A stretch of 57,781 nt of DNA from Hyphomonadaceae bacterium (GTDB taxonomy: Bacteria; Pseudomonadota; Alphaproteobacteria; Caulobacterales; Maricaulaceae), in contig JABDMW010000045.1 of NCBI GenBank assembly GCA_013001295.1, positions 1 through 57,781 on the forward strand, given 5' to 3'. Position numbers and translations under genes: made by a program. The notes beneath the pieces are model-generated. The model made no database searches and was not told the DNA's origin. It saw only the letters and a program-made list of their open reading frames with translations. Positions 51,031-57,781 of the stretch are shown here, piece by piece (within the stretch, counting starts at the first letter, position 1; every line of letters starts with the position of its first letter).

Positions 51031-51781
51031 CGCATTGCTGCTGATGGGCTTAGATGTGCCTACTCCGCGGATTGCCTCAACATCCCTTTGTGGCGACGCC
51101 TATGTGCTCGAAAAAATTCCACATCACCATATCGCGGCGCTGTCCTGGCAATCTGGCAGCGCTCTTTCTACGGCCCCACTAGAGTTTGAACCACGCCCCA
51201 AAGCCAGTGACGACATCGAGCGACTGCTCGCATTGAACCCAACTTTGGTCGTGTTTGGCCCCGGCGAAGGAATTAAGTCAAAACCAATTTTGGAAAAGGC
51301 CGGGATCGAAACGCTCCAGATTGATTGGGGTGAAAATCTTGAGGATGTGAATGCCAATCGACTAAAGCTCGCGAACAGTGTGGGCTATACGGTCAAATTA
51401 GAAGCTGACAACACGCCTATATTTATCAACCCGCCGCAGGTTCTTTATTTATCGCGTGCAGGCGGAACTGCAGGACCCGGAACCTATGTCGACGCCGCCA
51501 TCGAGGCTGCGGGCGGTCTCAACATTATTAAAACTCAAGGGTGGCACACACCCGATCCGGAAACTCTCGTGGGGATTAAGCCCGATTTAATTATCACGTC
51601 GTTCTTTGAACATGGATATGAAAGCATCAATGCCAGCGGGACGCGGCACCGTCTTCTACAAGAAAAGCTTAAAACCACACCGCATGTGAATATCCCGGGA
51701 GCTCTCTGGCCCTGTGCAGGTCCAGGTTTGTCGACAGCGACCCGTATTATCAATTCAGCAATTAACGAGTTGCCGAAGTGA
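51005..51781 (+). CDS. btuF: Periplasmic cobalamin-binding protein (BtuF-like)
   Basis: A 258-residue class III binding protein from ATG 51005 (AGGAAGGGG upstream). It has a signal-like N-terminus (MRDYALIFSALLLMGLDVPTPRIA), then STSLCGDAYVLEKIP, DIERLLALNPTLVVFGPGEG and GGLNIIKTQGWHTPDPETLVGIKPDLIITSF, typical of BtuF/FhuD-type proteins. It overlaps the receptor gene by 26 bp and the permease gene by 4 bp (GTGA), showing a tight operon. Confidence 0.87.
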   Translation: MRDYALIFSALLLMGLDVPTPRIASTSLCGDAYVLEKIPHHHIAALSWQSGSALSTAPLEFEPRPKASDDIERLLALNPTLVVFGPGEGIKSKPILEKAGIETLQIDWGENLEDVNANRLKLANSVGYTVKLEADNTPIFINPPQVLYLSRAGGTAGPGTYVDAAIEAAGGLNIIKTQGWHTPDPETLVGIKPDLIITSFFEHGYESINASGTRHRLLQEKLKTTPHVNIPGALWPCAGPGLSTATRIINSAINELPK

Positions 51782-52752
51782 GTGTTCGCGTAAAATGGGG
51801 TCTTTTGGGGCTGTTTACCGTGCTCAGTGCGCTCATCTCACTGACTGTGGGCGCGCTACCATTATCCCCTTCGGAATTTTTTTTGGCTCTGATCGGCGCG
51901 GGTGAACCCACCCACAGAACGATTGTTCATGACATTCGCTTGCCACGTACATTACTTGCCTTGTTGATTGGCGCCGGCCTCGGCGCATCAGGTGCCGCTT
52001 TGCAATCCTACACTCGCAATCCTCTCGCCGATCCGGGCATTCTGGGGTTTTCAGCCATGGCGGCGCTCGGTGCCGTCATCGCTTTATATTTTGGACAGTC
52101 CATGTTTGTCACACCCGGCGCGCTGATTGGTGCAGGACTGGGCGCTCTTTTGATTTTAGCGATTGCGGGTCGGCAACAAGGTTCCACGCTTCTGGTCCTG
52201 GCTGGCGTTGGTGTCGGCTCCCTGGCCACGGCCTTAACGGGGTTGATCATGAATTTTGCCCCAAATCCTTGGGCGCTGTCAGAAATTGTGTACTGGCTCA
52301 TGGGAAGTTTGCGCAATGCCAGTTGGACGGGTGTCGGGATGTGTGCCGGTCTTACCCTCGCAGGTTTAGCCGCATTGTTTATCTGCGCCATTGATTTTCG
52401 CACGCTTAGCCTGGGGGAAGATACGGCAAAATCCTTAGGCGTTTCTTTGAGTCGCGTCCGGTTTTTAACTGTCGTCGGCGTTGCGCTTTGTGTTGGTTCC
52501 GGCGTCGCCATTGCCGGTGCGATCGGATTTATCGGATTGTTCGTTCCTCATATCCTCAGAGGTATTTTTGGCCCTGACCCTGCAAGACTGCTGCCACTTT
52601 CTGCAATCGGCGGCGCAGGATTTCTTGCCCTCGCTGACACACTTACCCGTCTGCTCTCAACGCAGGGAACAATTCTTTATCTTGGGATTTTAACCGCCCT
52701 GATTGGGGCACCATTCTTTATCTGGCTGGCCGTAAAGGAAAAACTGTCATGA
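51778..52752 (+). CDS. btuC: FecCD-family permease for cobalamin (BtuC-like)
   Basis: A 324-residue polytopic permease of the FecCD/BtuC type: HDIRLPRTLLALLIGAGLGASGAALQSYTRNPLADPGILGFS near residue 45, the coupling-helix region with TAKSLGVSLSRVRFLTVV near 215, and GAIGFIGLFVPHILRGIFGPDPARLLPLSAIGGAGFL near 250. About ten membrane helices. It starts with GTG 51778 overlapping the btuF stop, and its stop overlaps the btuD start by 4 bp. Confidence 0.93.
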   Translation: MSVRVKWGLLGLFTVLSALISLTVGALPLSPSEFFLALIGAGEPTHRTIVHDIRLPRTLLALLIGAGLGASGAALQSYTRNPLADPGILGFSAMAALGAVIALYFGQSMFVTPGALIGAGLGALLILAIAGRQQGSTLLVLAGVGVGSLATALTGLIMNFAPNPWALSEIVYWLMGSLRNASWTGVGMCAGLTLAGLAALFICAIDFRTLSLGEDTAKSLGVSLSRVRFLTVVGVALCVGSGVAIAGAIGFIGLFVPHILRGIFGPDPARLLPLSAIGGAGFLALADTLTRLLSTQGTILYLGILTALIGAPFFIWLAVKEKLS

Positions 52753-53537
52753 GTTTGGAACTCAGACATATATCCGCCGGATATGGTAAAACGCCCGTGC
52801 TTGAAAACGTCCATACGCGCGCGGCCAAAGGCGATTTCATTGGTCTCGTGGGACCGAACGGCGCAGGAAAGTCGTGCCTGTTGAAAACGATTGCCGGTCT
52901 GATCAAGCCTACAGAGGGCGAGCTTGGGTTAAGCGGTTTCGATTTGTCCACATTCCCGGCGAAAGCTCGCGCAAAACATATTGCTTATTTGGCCCAAGAG
53001 AGGAACGCCGCCTGGCCGTTGACCGTACGTGAACTGGTCACGCTGGGCCGCGCACCGTTTCGGGGCCCGCTCGGAGATTTATCCAAGGCCGGCGAATCGG
53101 CCATTGACCAAGCCATTACTGCGGTACAATGCGAAGATATAATGGACCGCCGCTTCGACCATCTGTCGGGCGGGGAACAGGCTCGTGTTTTATTGGCCCG
53201 CGCACTGGCCGTCGATGCTCCCGTTCTTTTGGCGGATGAGCCCGTGGCATCTCTGGATCCGTATTATCAACTTTCCATCATGCAGAGTTTACATGCAGAG
53301 GCGATACGGGGGAAAACAGTGATTGCATCGTTGCACGATTTGGGACTTGCCCAACAATTCTGTTCCCGCATTTGGGTTTTAGACAAAGGAAAACTGGTCC
53401 GCGATGACCTAGCAGAACGCGCCTTAGGCGCACAAATTCTGCATGAGGTGTTCGGTGTCCGGCGTGTCACTGACGGTTTTGCATTGAGCGGAGATGCAGC
53501 CGCCGATTCAGTTCCCCCGCCACCGGTTCAGTTTTAA
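52749..53537 (+). CDS. btuD: ABC transporter ATP-binding protein for cobalamin (BtuD-like)
   Basis: A 262-residue ATPase with Walker A GPNGAGKSCLLK near residue 37, Q-loop in YLAQERNAAWPL, ABC signature LSGGEQARVLLARAL near 140, Walker B PVLLADEPVASLDP near 160 and the H-switch in IASLHDLGLAQ near 195. It powers the BtuC permease. Start ATG 52749 (ATGA overlap). Last gene of the riboswitch-controlled operon; it ends 1 bp from the stop of the convergent HNH gene. Confidence 0.93.
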   Translation: MSLELRHISAGYGKTPVLENVHTRAAKGDFIGLVGPNGAGKSCLLKTIAGLIKPTEGELGLSGFDLSTFPAKARAKHIAYLAQERNAAWPLTVRELVTLGRAPFRGPLGDLSKAGESAIDQAITAVQCEDIMDRRFDHLSGGEQARVLLARALAVDAPVLLADEPVASLDPYYQLSIMQSLHAEAIRGKTVIASLHDLGLAQQFCSRIWVLDKGKLVRDDLAERALGAQILHEVFGVRRVTDGFALSGDAAADSVPPPPVQF

Positions 53538-53538
53538 G

Positions 53539-53871
53539 CTAGATTTGATTTCGCAATCGCAATCCATGCCACCGGCCAGCTTGTAGTTCCTGACGCACAT
53601 GCACGCAAAACTGGTCCGGCGATAATACGGGTTCCGTGCGGTGCCGCGCCTGGTTGCAAAAATGACAGGCCGCGACAATATTGTCATCCGTGTCCGGGCC
53701 ACCTTCTGTCCTCGCGACCAGATGTTCTGCAGTACATTTTAGATTGAGCGCCATATCCTTGGCCAGACTGAATTGCGTACAAAACCCTTTGATATCCTGA
53801 AGCCACATAGGCTGTTGGCAATAATAGCAAAGTCCGTTTTGTGCTCGCATTTGACGATTTCGGATGCGCAC
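53539..53871 (-). CDS. HNH endonuclease-like protein
   Basis: A 110-residue protein with CYYCQQPMW near residue 15, AEHLVARTEGGPDTDDNIVAACHFCNQARH (~48-77) and paired Cys residues, the zinc-bound HNH fold. It may nick or cut DNA, but stand-alone HNH proteins of this size have varied roles. GTG 53871 follows the upstream gene stop by two bases; ATG 53850 is an alternative. The N-terminal MRIRNRQMRAQNG fits a full-length protein. Confidence 0.82.
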   Translation of the reverse strand: MRIRNRQMRAQNGLCYYCQQPMWLQDIKGFCTQFSLAKDMALNLKCTAEHLVARTEGGPDTDDNIVAACHFCNQARHRTEPVLSPDQFCVHVRQELQAGRWHGLRLRNQI

Positions 53872-53873
53872 AA

Positions 53874-54044
53874 TTAACCGCGTCCCATGCGACGGGCCAG
53901 ACCATCTCCGATAGATTGAATTATATCCAACAGCCCGCCGTCCTGATCCGGTCGGTAATCTTGCAACTGCATCCAGATAAATCCGATGAGCGCGCTTAGG
54001 ACGATCAACACGATTAGCCCATTAATGGGTCGCCGGCGCTTCAT
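53874..54044 (-). CDS. Small single-TM protein, unknown
   Basis: From ATG 54044 the frame encodes 56 residues: MKRRRPINGLIVLIVLSALIGFIWMQLQDYRPDQDGG followed by LLDIIQSIGDGLARRMGRG. Basic N-terminus, one membrane helix, short amphipathic tail. It lies 16 bp after the YceI stop and 2 bp before the HNH gene, so it is probably a real cistron of that operon. No family recognised. Confidence 0.55.
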   Translation of the reverse strand: MKRRRPINGLIVLIVLSALIGFIWMQLQDYRPDQDGGLLDIIQSIGDGLARRMGRG

Positions 54045-54060
54045 CTTATATATCCACGGA

Positions 54061-54705
54061 TTATGTGCGCTCAAAAACCAACGAGAACGTCACCGGTACC
54101 GTTGGTGTTATATTTTCGAGGCCCGCAAGTTCGCGTAATTTCTCTACACCCGCCTCAAGACCGAAGTCCGAAGCATCGATAAGTACCGGCGCCTTGTTTT
54201 CCACGAGAACTTTGTTGACCCCCAGTCGTGTGACCATCACATAGGATTCCCGTTCTGCATTTTGGCCATGCATACCAAGATTGTAAGACAGAAGCGTTGT
54301 GCGACGCTCGCCGGTCTCCATGTCTTTAAATGCCTCGAGATCAAGGGTAGCGTTCACCGAAATATAAGGGTATTTGTCAGTTTTAAACAAATACTGCCGC
54401 ATGCGCGGGTCCCGGATATCGTTATTCGTATCGATACTGTCGATGACGATGATGAATTCTGCAACCCCGTCAGCAGTAACCGTTCCATTCAGCGACTTAA
54501 ACGTCCCGATCTCGGCCAGATTTGATTGCTTGATTGTGACGAAGCTCATGCCTGAATTATCTGTATCCAGCTTCCAAGGCCCCAAAGCTTCGACTTCTGG
54601 TGTGAAATTCGCATTTCCTCGCGCGTGATCATTGTTGCATGCGACCAGAACAAGCGCAGCGGCACCACATAAAAATGCATTTATGAATTTTGAGCACGTT
54701 TTCAT
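54061..54705 (-). CDS. YceI-family lipoprotein
   Basis: A 214-residue protein from ATG 54705 (GGGAG upstream). Signal peptide with lipobox LVLVAC, then a YceI lipocalin-like domain: WKLDTDNSGMSFVTIKQSNLAEIGTFKSLNGTV near residue 45, IDTNNDIRDPRMRQYLFKTDKYPYISV near 95, and a beta-strand-rich rest. YceI proteins bind isoprenoid or similar lipids in the periplasm. The upstream frame to 54897 passes through a repeat and is not part of the gene. Confidence 0.88.
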   Translation of the reverse strand: MKTCSKFINAFLCGAAALVLVACNNDHARGNANFTPEVEALGPWKLDTDNSGMSFVTIKQSNLAEIGTFKSLNGTVTADGVAEFIIVIDSIDTNNDIRDPRMRQYLFKTDKYPYISVNATLDLEAFKDMETGERRTTLLSYNLGMHGQNAERESYVMVTRLGVNKVLVENKAPVLIDASDFGLEAGVEKLRELAGLENITPTVPVTFSLVFERT

Positions 54706-54822
54706 CAAGATCTCCCTATTGCACCCAAAGTAACACGAAATCATTTTATTTAAAAACACGATGTTTTGAATAGGAAAGGGCCGCCCGGATTGGCGACCCT
54801 GACTCGCGCCCTTTAAATCATA

Positions 54823-54917
54823 TTCCCTCACCCGACCCTCCGCGCCCCAGAAGGTCCAATGTCGCGCCCGCCATCGGTCTTCCCCCTTGATCAACAAGGG
54901 AGGAGCGGGTGAAGGAA
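54823..54917. repeat. Diverged REP-like palindromic element
   Basis: Outer arms TTCCCTCACCCG (54823-54834) and CGGGTGAAGGAA (54906-54917) are inverted with one mismatch; inside is a perfect hairpin CCCTTG/CAAGGG (54884-54889 with 54895-54900). The composition resembles the repeat pairs around mccA. It lies between the YceI gene and the small membrane gene at 54968. Confidence 0.55.
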
Positions 54918-54967
54918 AGAACTACCGGCGCATGAAGGGATTGCGCCCGGCAGTATTCCAATCAACC

Positions 54968-55123
54968 TTAAGCGATTTGAAGTATCGCGAGTGGCAGGAA
55001 AATCATCAGAAAGAGGAGCGAAAATCCGATCCCAAGATAAAGGAATTTACGCGTTCGCACGCTTTCCAATTCTTTGCGGTCAAATTCGAATTTGACCAAT
55101 AGCTTGTCTATGGTCTTTGTCAT
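54968..55123 (-). CDS. 51-residue single-TM protein, paralogue of 55402-55557
   Basis: The frame encodes MTKTIDKLLVKFEFDRKELE then SVRTRKFLYLGIGFSLLFLM and IFLPLAILQIA. A charged amphipathic N-terminus precedes one membrane helix. It is clearly homologous over its whole length to the product of 55402-55557 (IDKxLxKxxFDRxEL, YLxxGIGxxLL, xPLAIxx). Both starts follow AGAGAGACGAA. Conservation of length and sequence between the two copies shows that it is a real gene. No known family recognised. Confidence 0.7.
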   Translation of the reverse strand: MTKTIDKLLVKFEFDRKELESVRTRKFLYLGIGFSLLFLMIFLPLAILQIA

Positions 55124-55401
55124 ATTTCGTCTCTCTCAAAGGCCTGACGGGCGAGATATGTCTCCCGATCAAAGGGGGAAAGACGGATTTTGACCCAAAC
55201 GATTCTAGCAGGTTCTCTCTCCTTAACCCTTTGTAATCACGGGGGAAATCGTCCCTCCCTTGACGATATATGTGGGGATGATCCGGTTAGGTTTCAAGAT
55301 ATCTGCGACCGATTTTCGCAAAAATCGTACACGGGGACAAAGTAAGTAATCCCGGCCAAGAAATTTATACAAACCGCTTAGCCGGGATACATACTCGGGC
55401 C

Positions 55402-55557
55402 CTACAAAAACTCAATTATGGCGAGGGGGATAAAAATAATATTGACCAGAAGAAGGACGCCTATGCCGGCATAAAGATAATGACGTGATTTATCGCGGAT
55501 CAATTCTTCTCGGTCGAAGTCCAGTTTGATTAAAAATTTGTCGATGGCGTTTACCAT
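55402..55557 (-). CDS. 51-residue single-TM protein, paralogue of 54968-55123
   Basis: The frame encodes MVNAIDKFLIKLDFDREELI then RDKSRHYLYAGIGVLLLVNI and IFIPLAIIEFL: the same layout as its neighbour, roughly 45-50 percent identical by eye. Just downstream is a perfect 8-bp hairpin ATCCCGGC/GCCGGGAT without a U-run. Upstream, CCTCCT/AGGAGG forms a hairpin whose second arm precedes another ATG in a different frame. Role unknown; tandem small membrane proteins can be regulators, toxins or complex subunits, and nothing here decides between them. Confidence 0.7.
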   Translation of the reverse strand: MVNAIDKFLIKLDFDREELIRDKSRHYLYAGIGVLLLVNIIFIPLAIIEFL

Positions 55558-55791
55558 TGTTCGTCTCTCTACTCATTCGATACCCCTCCTCCCAGGAGGC
55601 ATCGGTTTGCTGATATGGGGCAAGCCCAGCCCGTTTTGTGCGGTCCCGTCCCTTGGGTGCGCAATTTCACTATACAAGAAAATGAGTGCGCCCGCTTTCA
55701 CCTTTGATCACATGAACGTGTCTAAAGTAAGGTGATATTAACCATAATTCTATCCCCCATTTGGGTGGATTGCCGTGATTCCTGTCACGCT

Positions 55792-56979
55792 TTAAACAAG
55801 CGGTTTACAGAAATCCGCGATACGGTCGCATGCCTGTTTCAATTCATCCATGCCTGATGCATAGGAAATACGGATATGGTCCGGCGCATAAAACGCGGTA
55901 CCGGGAACGACCCCGACGTGAACCTCGTCAATCAAGGCAGTAGAAAATTCTATGTCGGTTTTAAACTTTCTGCCAAGCAATCCAGAAATTTCTGGAAAAA
56001 CATAGAATGCACCATCCGGGTTCGGGCAAGAAATACCTTCAATCGCATTGAGCCGGTCTACTACAAAGTCTCGGCGTTCCTTAAATATAGTGTTGCGCTC
56101 CGCGAGAAAATCGTGAGGGCCGTTGAGTGCGGCTACAGCCGCCCATTGTGAGATCGAGCTAGGGTTGCTGGTCGTTTGACCCATAACTTTAGCCATTGCA
56201 CCTATCAATGGGCGCGGTGCACCGGCATAACCAATTCGCCAGCCTGTCATCGCGTAGGCTTTTGATACACCATTCATGGTGAGCGTTCTTTCCCAGAGGT
56301 CGGGAGCGACATATGCCAGTGTTGTAAATTCAAACCGATCATATACGAGGTGCTCATATATATCGTCCGTCAAAATCCAAACGTGGGGATATTTGCGTAA
56401 TACTTCTGCCAGCCCCAGTAACTCGTCCCGGTTATAAGCAGTCCCGGTCGGATTTGATGGCGAATTCAAAATTAGCCAACGGGTCTTCGGTGTTATCAAC
56501 CTATCCAATGTCACGGGTGTTAGTTTAAACTCTGGATCAGGTTGGGCCATGACCGGAACACCGCCGGCAAGTTTGACCATATCTGGATAACTGACCCAGC
56601 ACGGAGTCGGTATAATGACTTCGTCCCCTGGGTCCAAAGTTGCGACCAATGCATTGTACAGGACCGCCTTCCCGCCCGGTGACACATTGATTTGACCCGG
56701 CGTATATGCGAGGTCATTGTCCCGTGCAAATTTATCGCAAATCGCCTGTTTGAGCTCGGGAATACCGTCGACATTGGTATATTTGGTTTTACCCGCAGCG
56801 ATGGCGTCAATGGCCGCCTGTTTAATATGATCAGGCGTATCAAAATCCGGTTCCCCGGCTCCAAGGCCAATCACATCTTTACCTTCGGCTTTCAAAGTCC
56901 GTACTTTTTGGGTGATAGCGAGCGTCGCTGAGGGCGCAATTTTTGATAGTCGTTGAGATATTAGCTTATCAGTGGACAT
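55792..56979 (-). CDS. Class I/II PLP aminotransferase, aspartate aminotransferase-like
   Basis: A 395-residue fold-type I aminotransferase of the 1-gamma group: LGAGEPDFDTPDHIKQAA near residue 40, PTPCWVSYPDMV near 125, ILNSPSNPTGTAYNRDEL near 170, ILTDDIYEHLVYD, and the PLP-binding Lys in TMNGVSKAYAMTGWRIGYAG near 238. Aspartate (or aspartate/prephenate) is the likely amino donor. A conserved Arg in the C-terminal DHIRISYA binds the substrate carboxylate. Start ATG 56979. It has no obvious operon partner. Confidence 0.92.
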   Translation of the reverse strand: MSTDKLISQRLSKIAPSATLAITQKVRTLKAEGKDVIGLGAGEPDFDTPDHIKQAAIDAIAAGKTKYTNVDGIPELKQAICDKFARDNDLAYTPGQINVSPGGKAVLYNALVATLDPGDEVIIPTPCWVSYPDMVKLAGGVPVMAQPDPEFKLTPVTLDRLITPKTRWLILNSPSNPTGTAYNRDELLGLAEVLRKYPHVWILTDDIYEHLVYDRFEFTTLAYVAPDLWERTLTMNGVSKAYAMTGWRIGYAGAPRPLIGAMAKVMGQTTSNPSSISQWAAVAALNGPHDFLAERNTIFKERRDFVVDRLNAIEGISCPNPDGAFYVFPEISGLLGRKFKTDIEFSTALIDEVHVGVVPGTAFYAPDHIRISYASGMDELKQACDRIADFCKPLV

Positions 56980-57097
56980 GAAATCGTTTTATCGCAAATT
57001 GGTACAAGAGGGAATGCTTGAATATATTTGAATTTCCAGGTCTAAGGGATGCCCAAAACAATACTCTCTTTGGAGGGCTTTGACGGAACGGTATTTT

Positions 57098-57197
57098 CGA
57101 TCTAAGGGGCGCACATAAAACAATGCACCAAGGGTGCGCATTTTTTACGTGCTATTACGCAAAAAGGGTCCCGAGAGGGACCCTTATTTGCTTTGGT
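57098..57197 (-). repeat. Tandem repeat unit A (hairpin + terminator)
   Basis: First of three ~100-bp units (A 57098-57197, B 57298-57397, C 57517-57616) separated by two copies of a second block. Each unit has a hairpin with GTGCATT/AATGCAC-type inner arms and a perfect terminator stem AAGGGTCCC/GGGACCCTT (57164-57172 with 57177-57185 here). Spacing A to B is 200 bp and B to C 219 bp. Unit A is the most distal from the tRNA. Confidence 0.8.
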
Positions 57198-57297
57198 AGG
57201 TTTGAACCCGCGTTGTGCCCGCAATCGATCAAGGATCGATTGCAACAACGCGCCGAACCGTCGTGAGACGGTGAGGTTATAGCTCCGTTGGTATCTC
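57198..57297 (-). repeat. Spacer block 1 with tRNA T-arm-like piece
   Basis: On the minus strand this contains CCGTC/GACGG, a nested stem CGCGTTGT/ACAACGCG enclosing GCAATCGATC/GATCGATTGC, then GCGGGTTCAAACCTACC, which recalls a tRNA T arm. It repeats almost exactly at 57416-57516. No full tRNA can be folded. Confidence 0.6.
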
Positions 57298-57397
57298 CGA
57301 TTTTAGGGGCGCACATAAAACAATGCACCAAGAGTGTGCATTTTTTACGTGCTGTTACGCAAAAAGGGTCCCGAGAGGGACCCTTGTTTGCTTTGGT
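57298..57397 (-). repeat. Tandem repeat unit B (hairpin + terminator)
   Basis: Second copy, nearly identical to A and C, with terminator stem 57364-57372/57377-57385. On the minus strand it follows CCCGCAACCA, the same last ten bases as the initiator tRNA gene. Confidence 0.8.
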
Positions 57398-57516
57398 TGC
57401 GGGATGGCAGCGGGTAGGATTTGAACCCGCGTTGTGCCCGCAATCGATCAAGGATCGATTGCAACAACGCGCCGAACCGTCGTGAGACGGTGAGGTTATA
57501 GCTCCGTTGGTATCTC
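57398..57516 (-). repeat. Spacer block 2 with tRNA-fMet 3'-end-like piece
   Basis: As block 1 but with 19 extra bases at the tRNA-proximal side of unit B. On the minus strand it ends GGTTCAAATCCTACCC ... CCCGCAACCA, which matches the T loop, T-stem 3' strand and acceptor end of the neighbouring initiator tRNA, while the 5' T-stem strand is replaced. It looks like a remnant of a tRNA-fMet 3' end. Confidence 0.55.
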
Positions 57517-57612
57517 CGATTTTAGGAGCGCACATAAAAGAATGCACCAAGGGTGTGCATTTTTTATGTGCTGTTACGCAAAAAGGGTCCCGAGAGGGAC
57601 CCTTGTTTGCTT

Positions 57613-57616
<4 letters not shown>
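57517..57616 (-). repeat. Tandem repeat unit C, adjoining tRNA-fMet
   Basis: Third copy. It contains a hairpin with arms GCACATAAAA (57530-57539) and TTTTATGTGC (57562-57571) and the terminator. Its right end overlaps the CCA end of the tRNA gene, so this copy is the natural downstream region from which the others could have been duplicated. Confidence 0.8.
57580..57604 (-). terminator. Rho-independent terminator of tRNA-fMet
   Basis: Perfect 9-bp stem AAGGGTCCC/GGGACCCTT (57583-57591 with 57596-57604), tetraloop, followed on the minus strand by a T-run. It lies 9 bp after the tRNA CCA. Identical stems recur at 57361-57385 and 57161-57185. Confidence 0.85.
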
Positions 57617-57689
<73 letters not shown>

Positions 57690-57781
57690 TCAATTCTGAT
57701 AGTCATATAAGGCGTCTGTTCGCCAAATACAACAAAACGGAGCCTTGGCTCCGCATAATATGTGTTTTGTTTCGTAAGGAG

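Overview
The window is a chromosomal segment of a Gram-negative bacterium, most likely an alphaproteobacterium. Supporting signs are a DUF1489 protein, a RegA/ActR-type regulator, a DD-carboxypeptidase with a C-terminal SPOR domain, TTAA-N7-TTAA boxes like those of the CtrA cell-cycle regulator, an FeS photolyase of the Agrobacterium PhrB type, and many lipoproteins plus a TonB receptor. The gene content would suit a marine Maricaulales/Hyphomonadales-like organism, but that placement is inference. Coding density is high and both strands are used. Several convergent gene pairs share their stop codons. No complete prophage, transposase or CRISPR array is visible.

Layout. 1-6.4 kb: start of an acyl-CoA synthetase, a candidate sigma54-driven small RNA, a Tyr/Gly-rich lipoprotein and a large membrane protein with a spermidine-synthase-like domain. 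6.5-12.5 kb: tRNA-Leu(CAA), YqaA, MurI, two glycosyltransferases, MsrA and an MBL-fold hydrolase. 12.5-18.3 kb: leucine/isovalerate catabolism (TetR regulator with a palindromic operator, methylcrotonyl-CoA carboxylase beta and alpha, isovaleryl-CoA dehydrogenase), with palindromic repeat pairs between the enzyme genes. 18.3-20.7 kb: two convergent Tat-signal oxidoreductases flanked by two copies of an unidentified hairpin motif. 20.7-33.4 kb: nitroreductase, RidA/DUF482/HIT operon, clpS-clpA-dsrE, DD-carboxypeptidase, panC, DUF1489, a putative 2OG oxygenase, a membrane-anchored lysozyme-like protein and MgtE. 33.6-41.1 kb: DUF2805, RegA-type regulator, DUF2256-photolyase pair, tRNA-Leu(GAG), lipB, two DUF805 proteins, a GH5 lipoprotein and an unknown protein. 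41.2-47.4 kb: MnmC and a phage-shock (psp) locus: pspF diverges from a seven-gene operon behind a consensus sigma54 promoter. 47.5-54.7 kb: small unknown gene, WecG/TagA glycosyltransferase, cobalamin riboswitch with a B12 uptake operon (receptor, binding protein, permease, ATPase), HNH nuclease, YceI. 54.8-57.8 kb: two paralogous 51-residue membrane proteins, a class I aminotransferase, and initiator tRNA followed by a threefold tandem repeat derived partly from its 3' end.

The most notable signals are: (1) a second consensus sigma54 promoter at 1630-1645 whose upstream flank is almost identical to that of the psp promoter, followed about 100 nt later by a Rho-independent terminator, giving a predicted non-coding RNA that shows CUCCCA three times; (2) the enlarged psp operon with two small genes ahead of pspA and a GIN-domain protein at its end; (3) the duplicated hairpin motif around the Tat oxidoreductases; (4) the tRNA-fMet tail/terminator tandem repeat; (5) the pair of tiny membrane-protein genes. 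All calls were made by reading the sequence; no database search was run.
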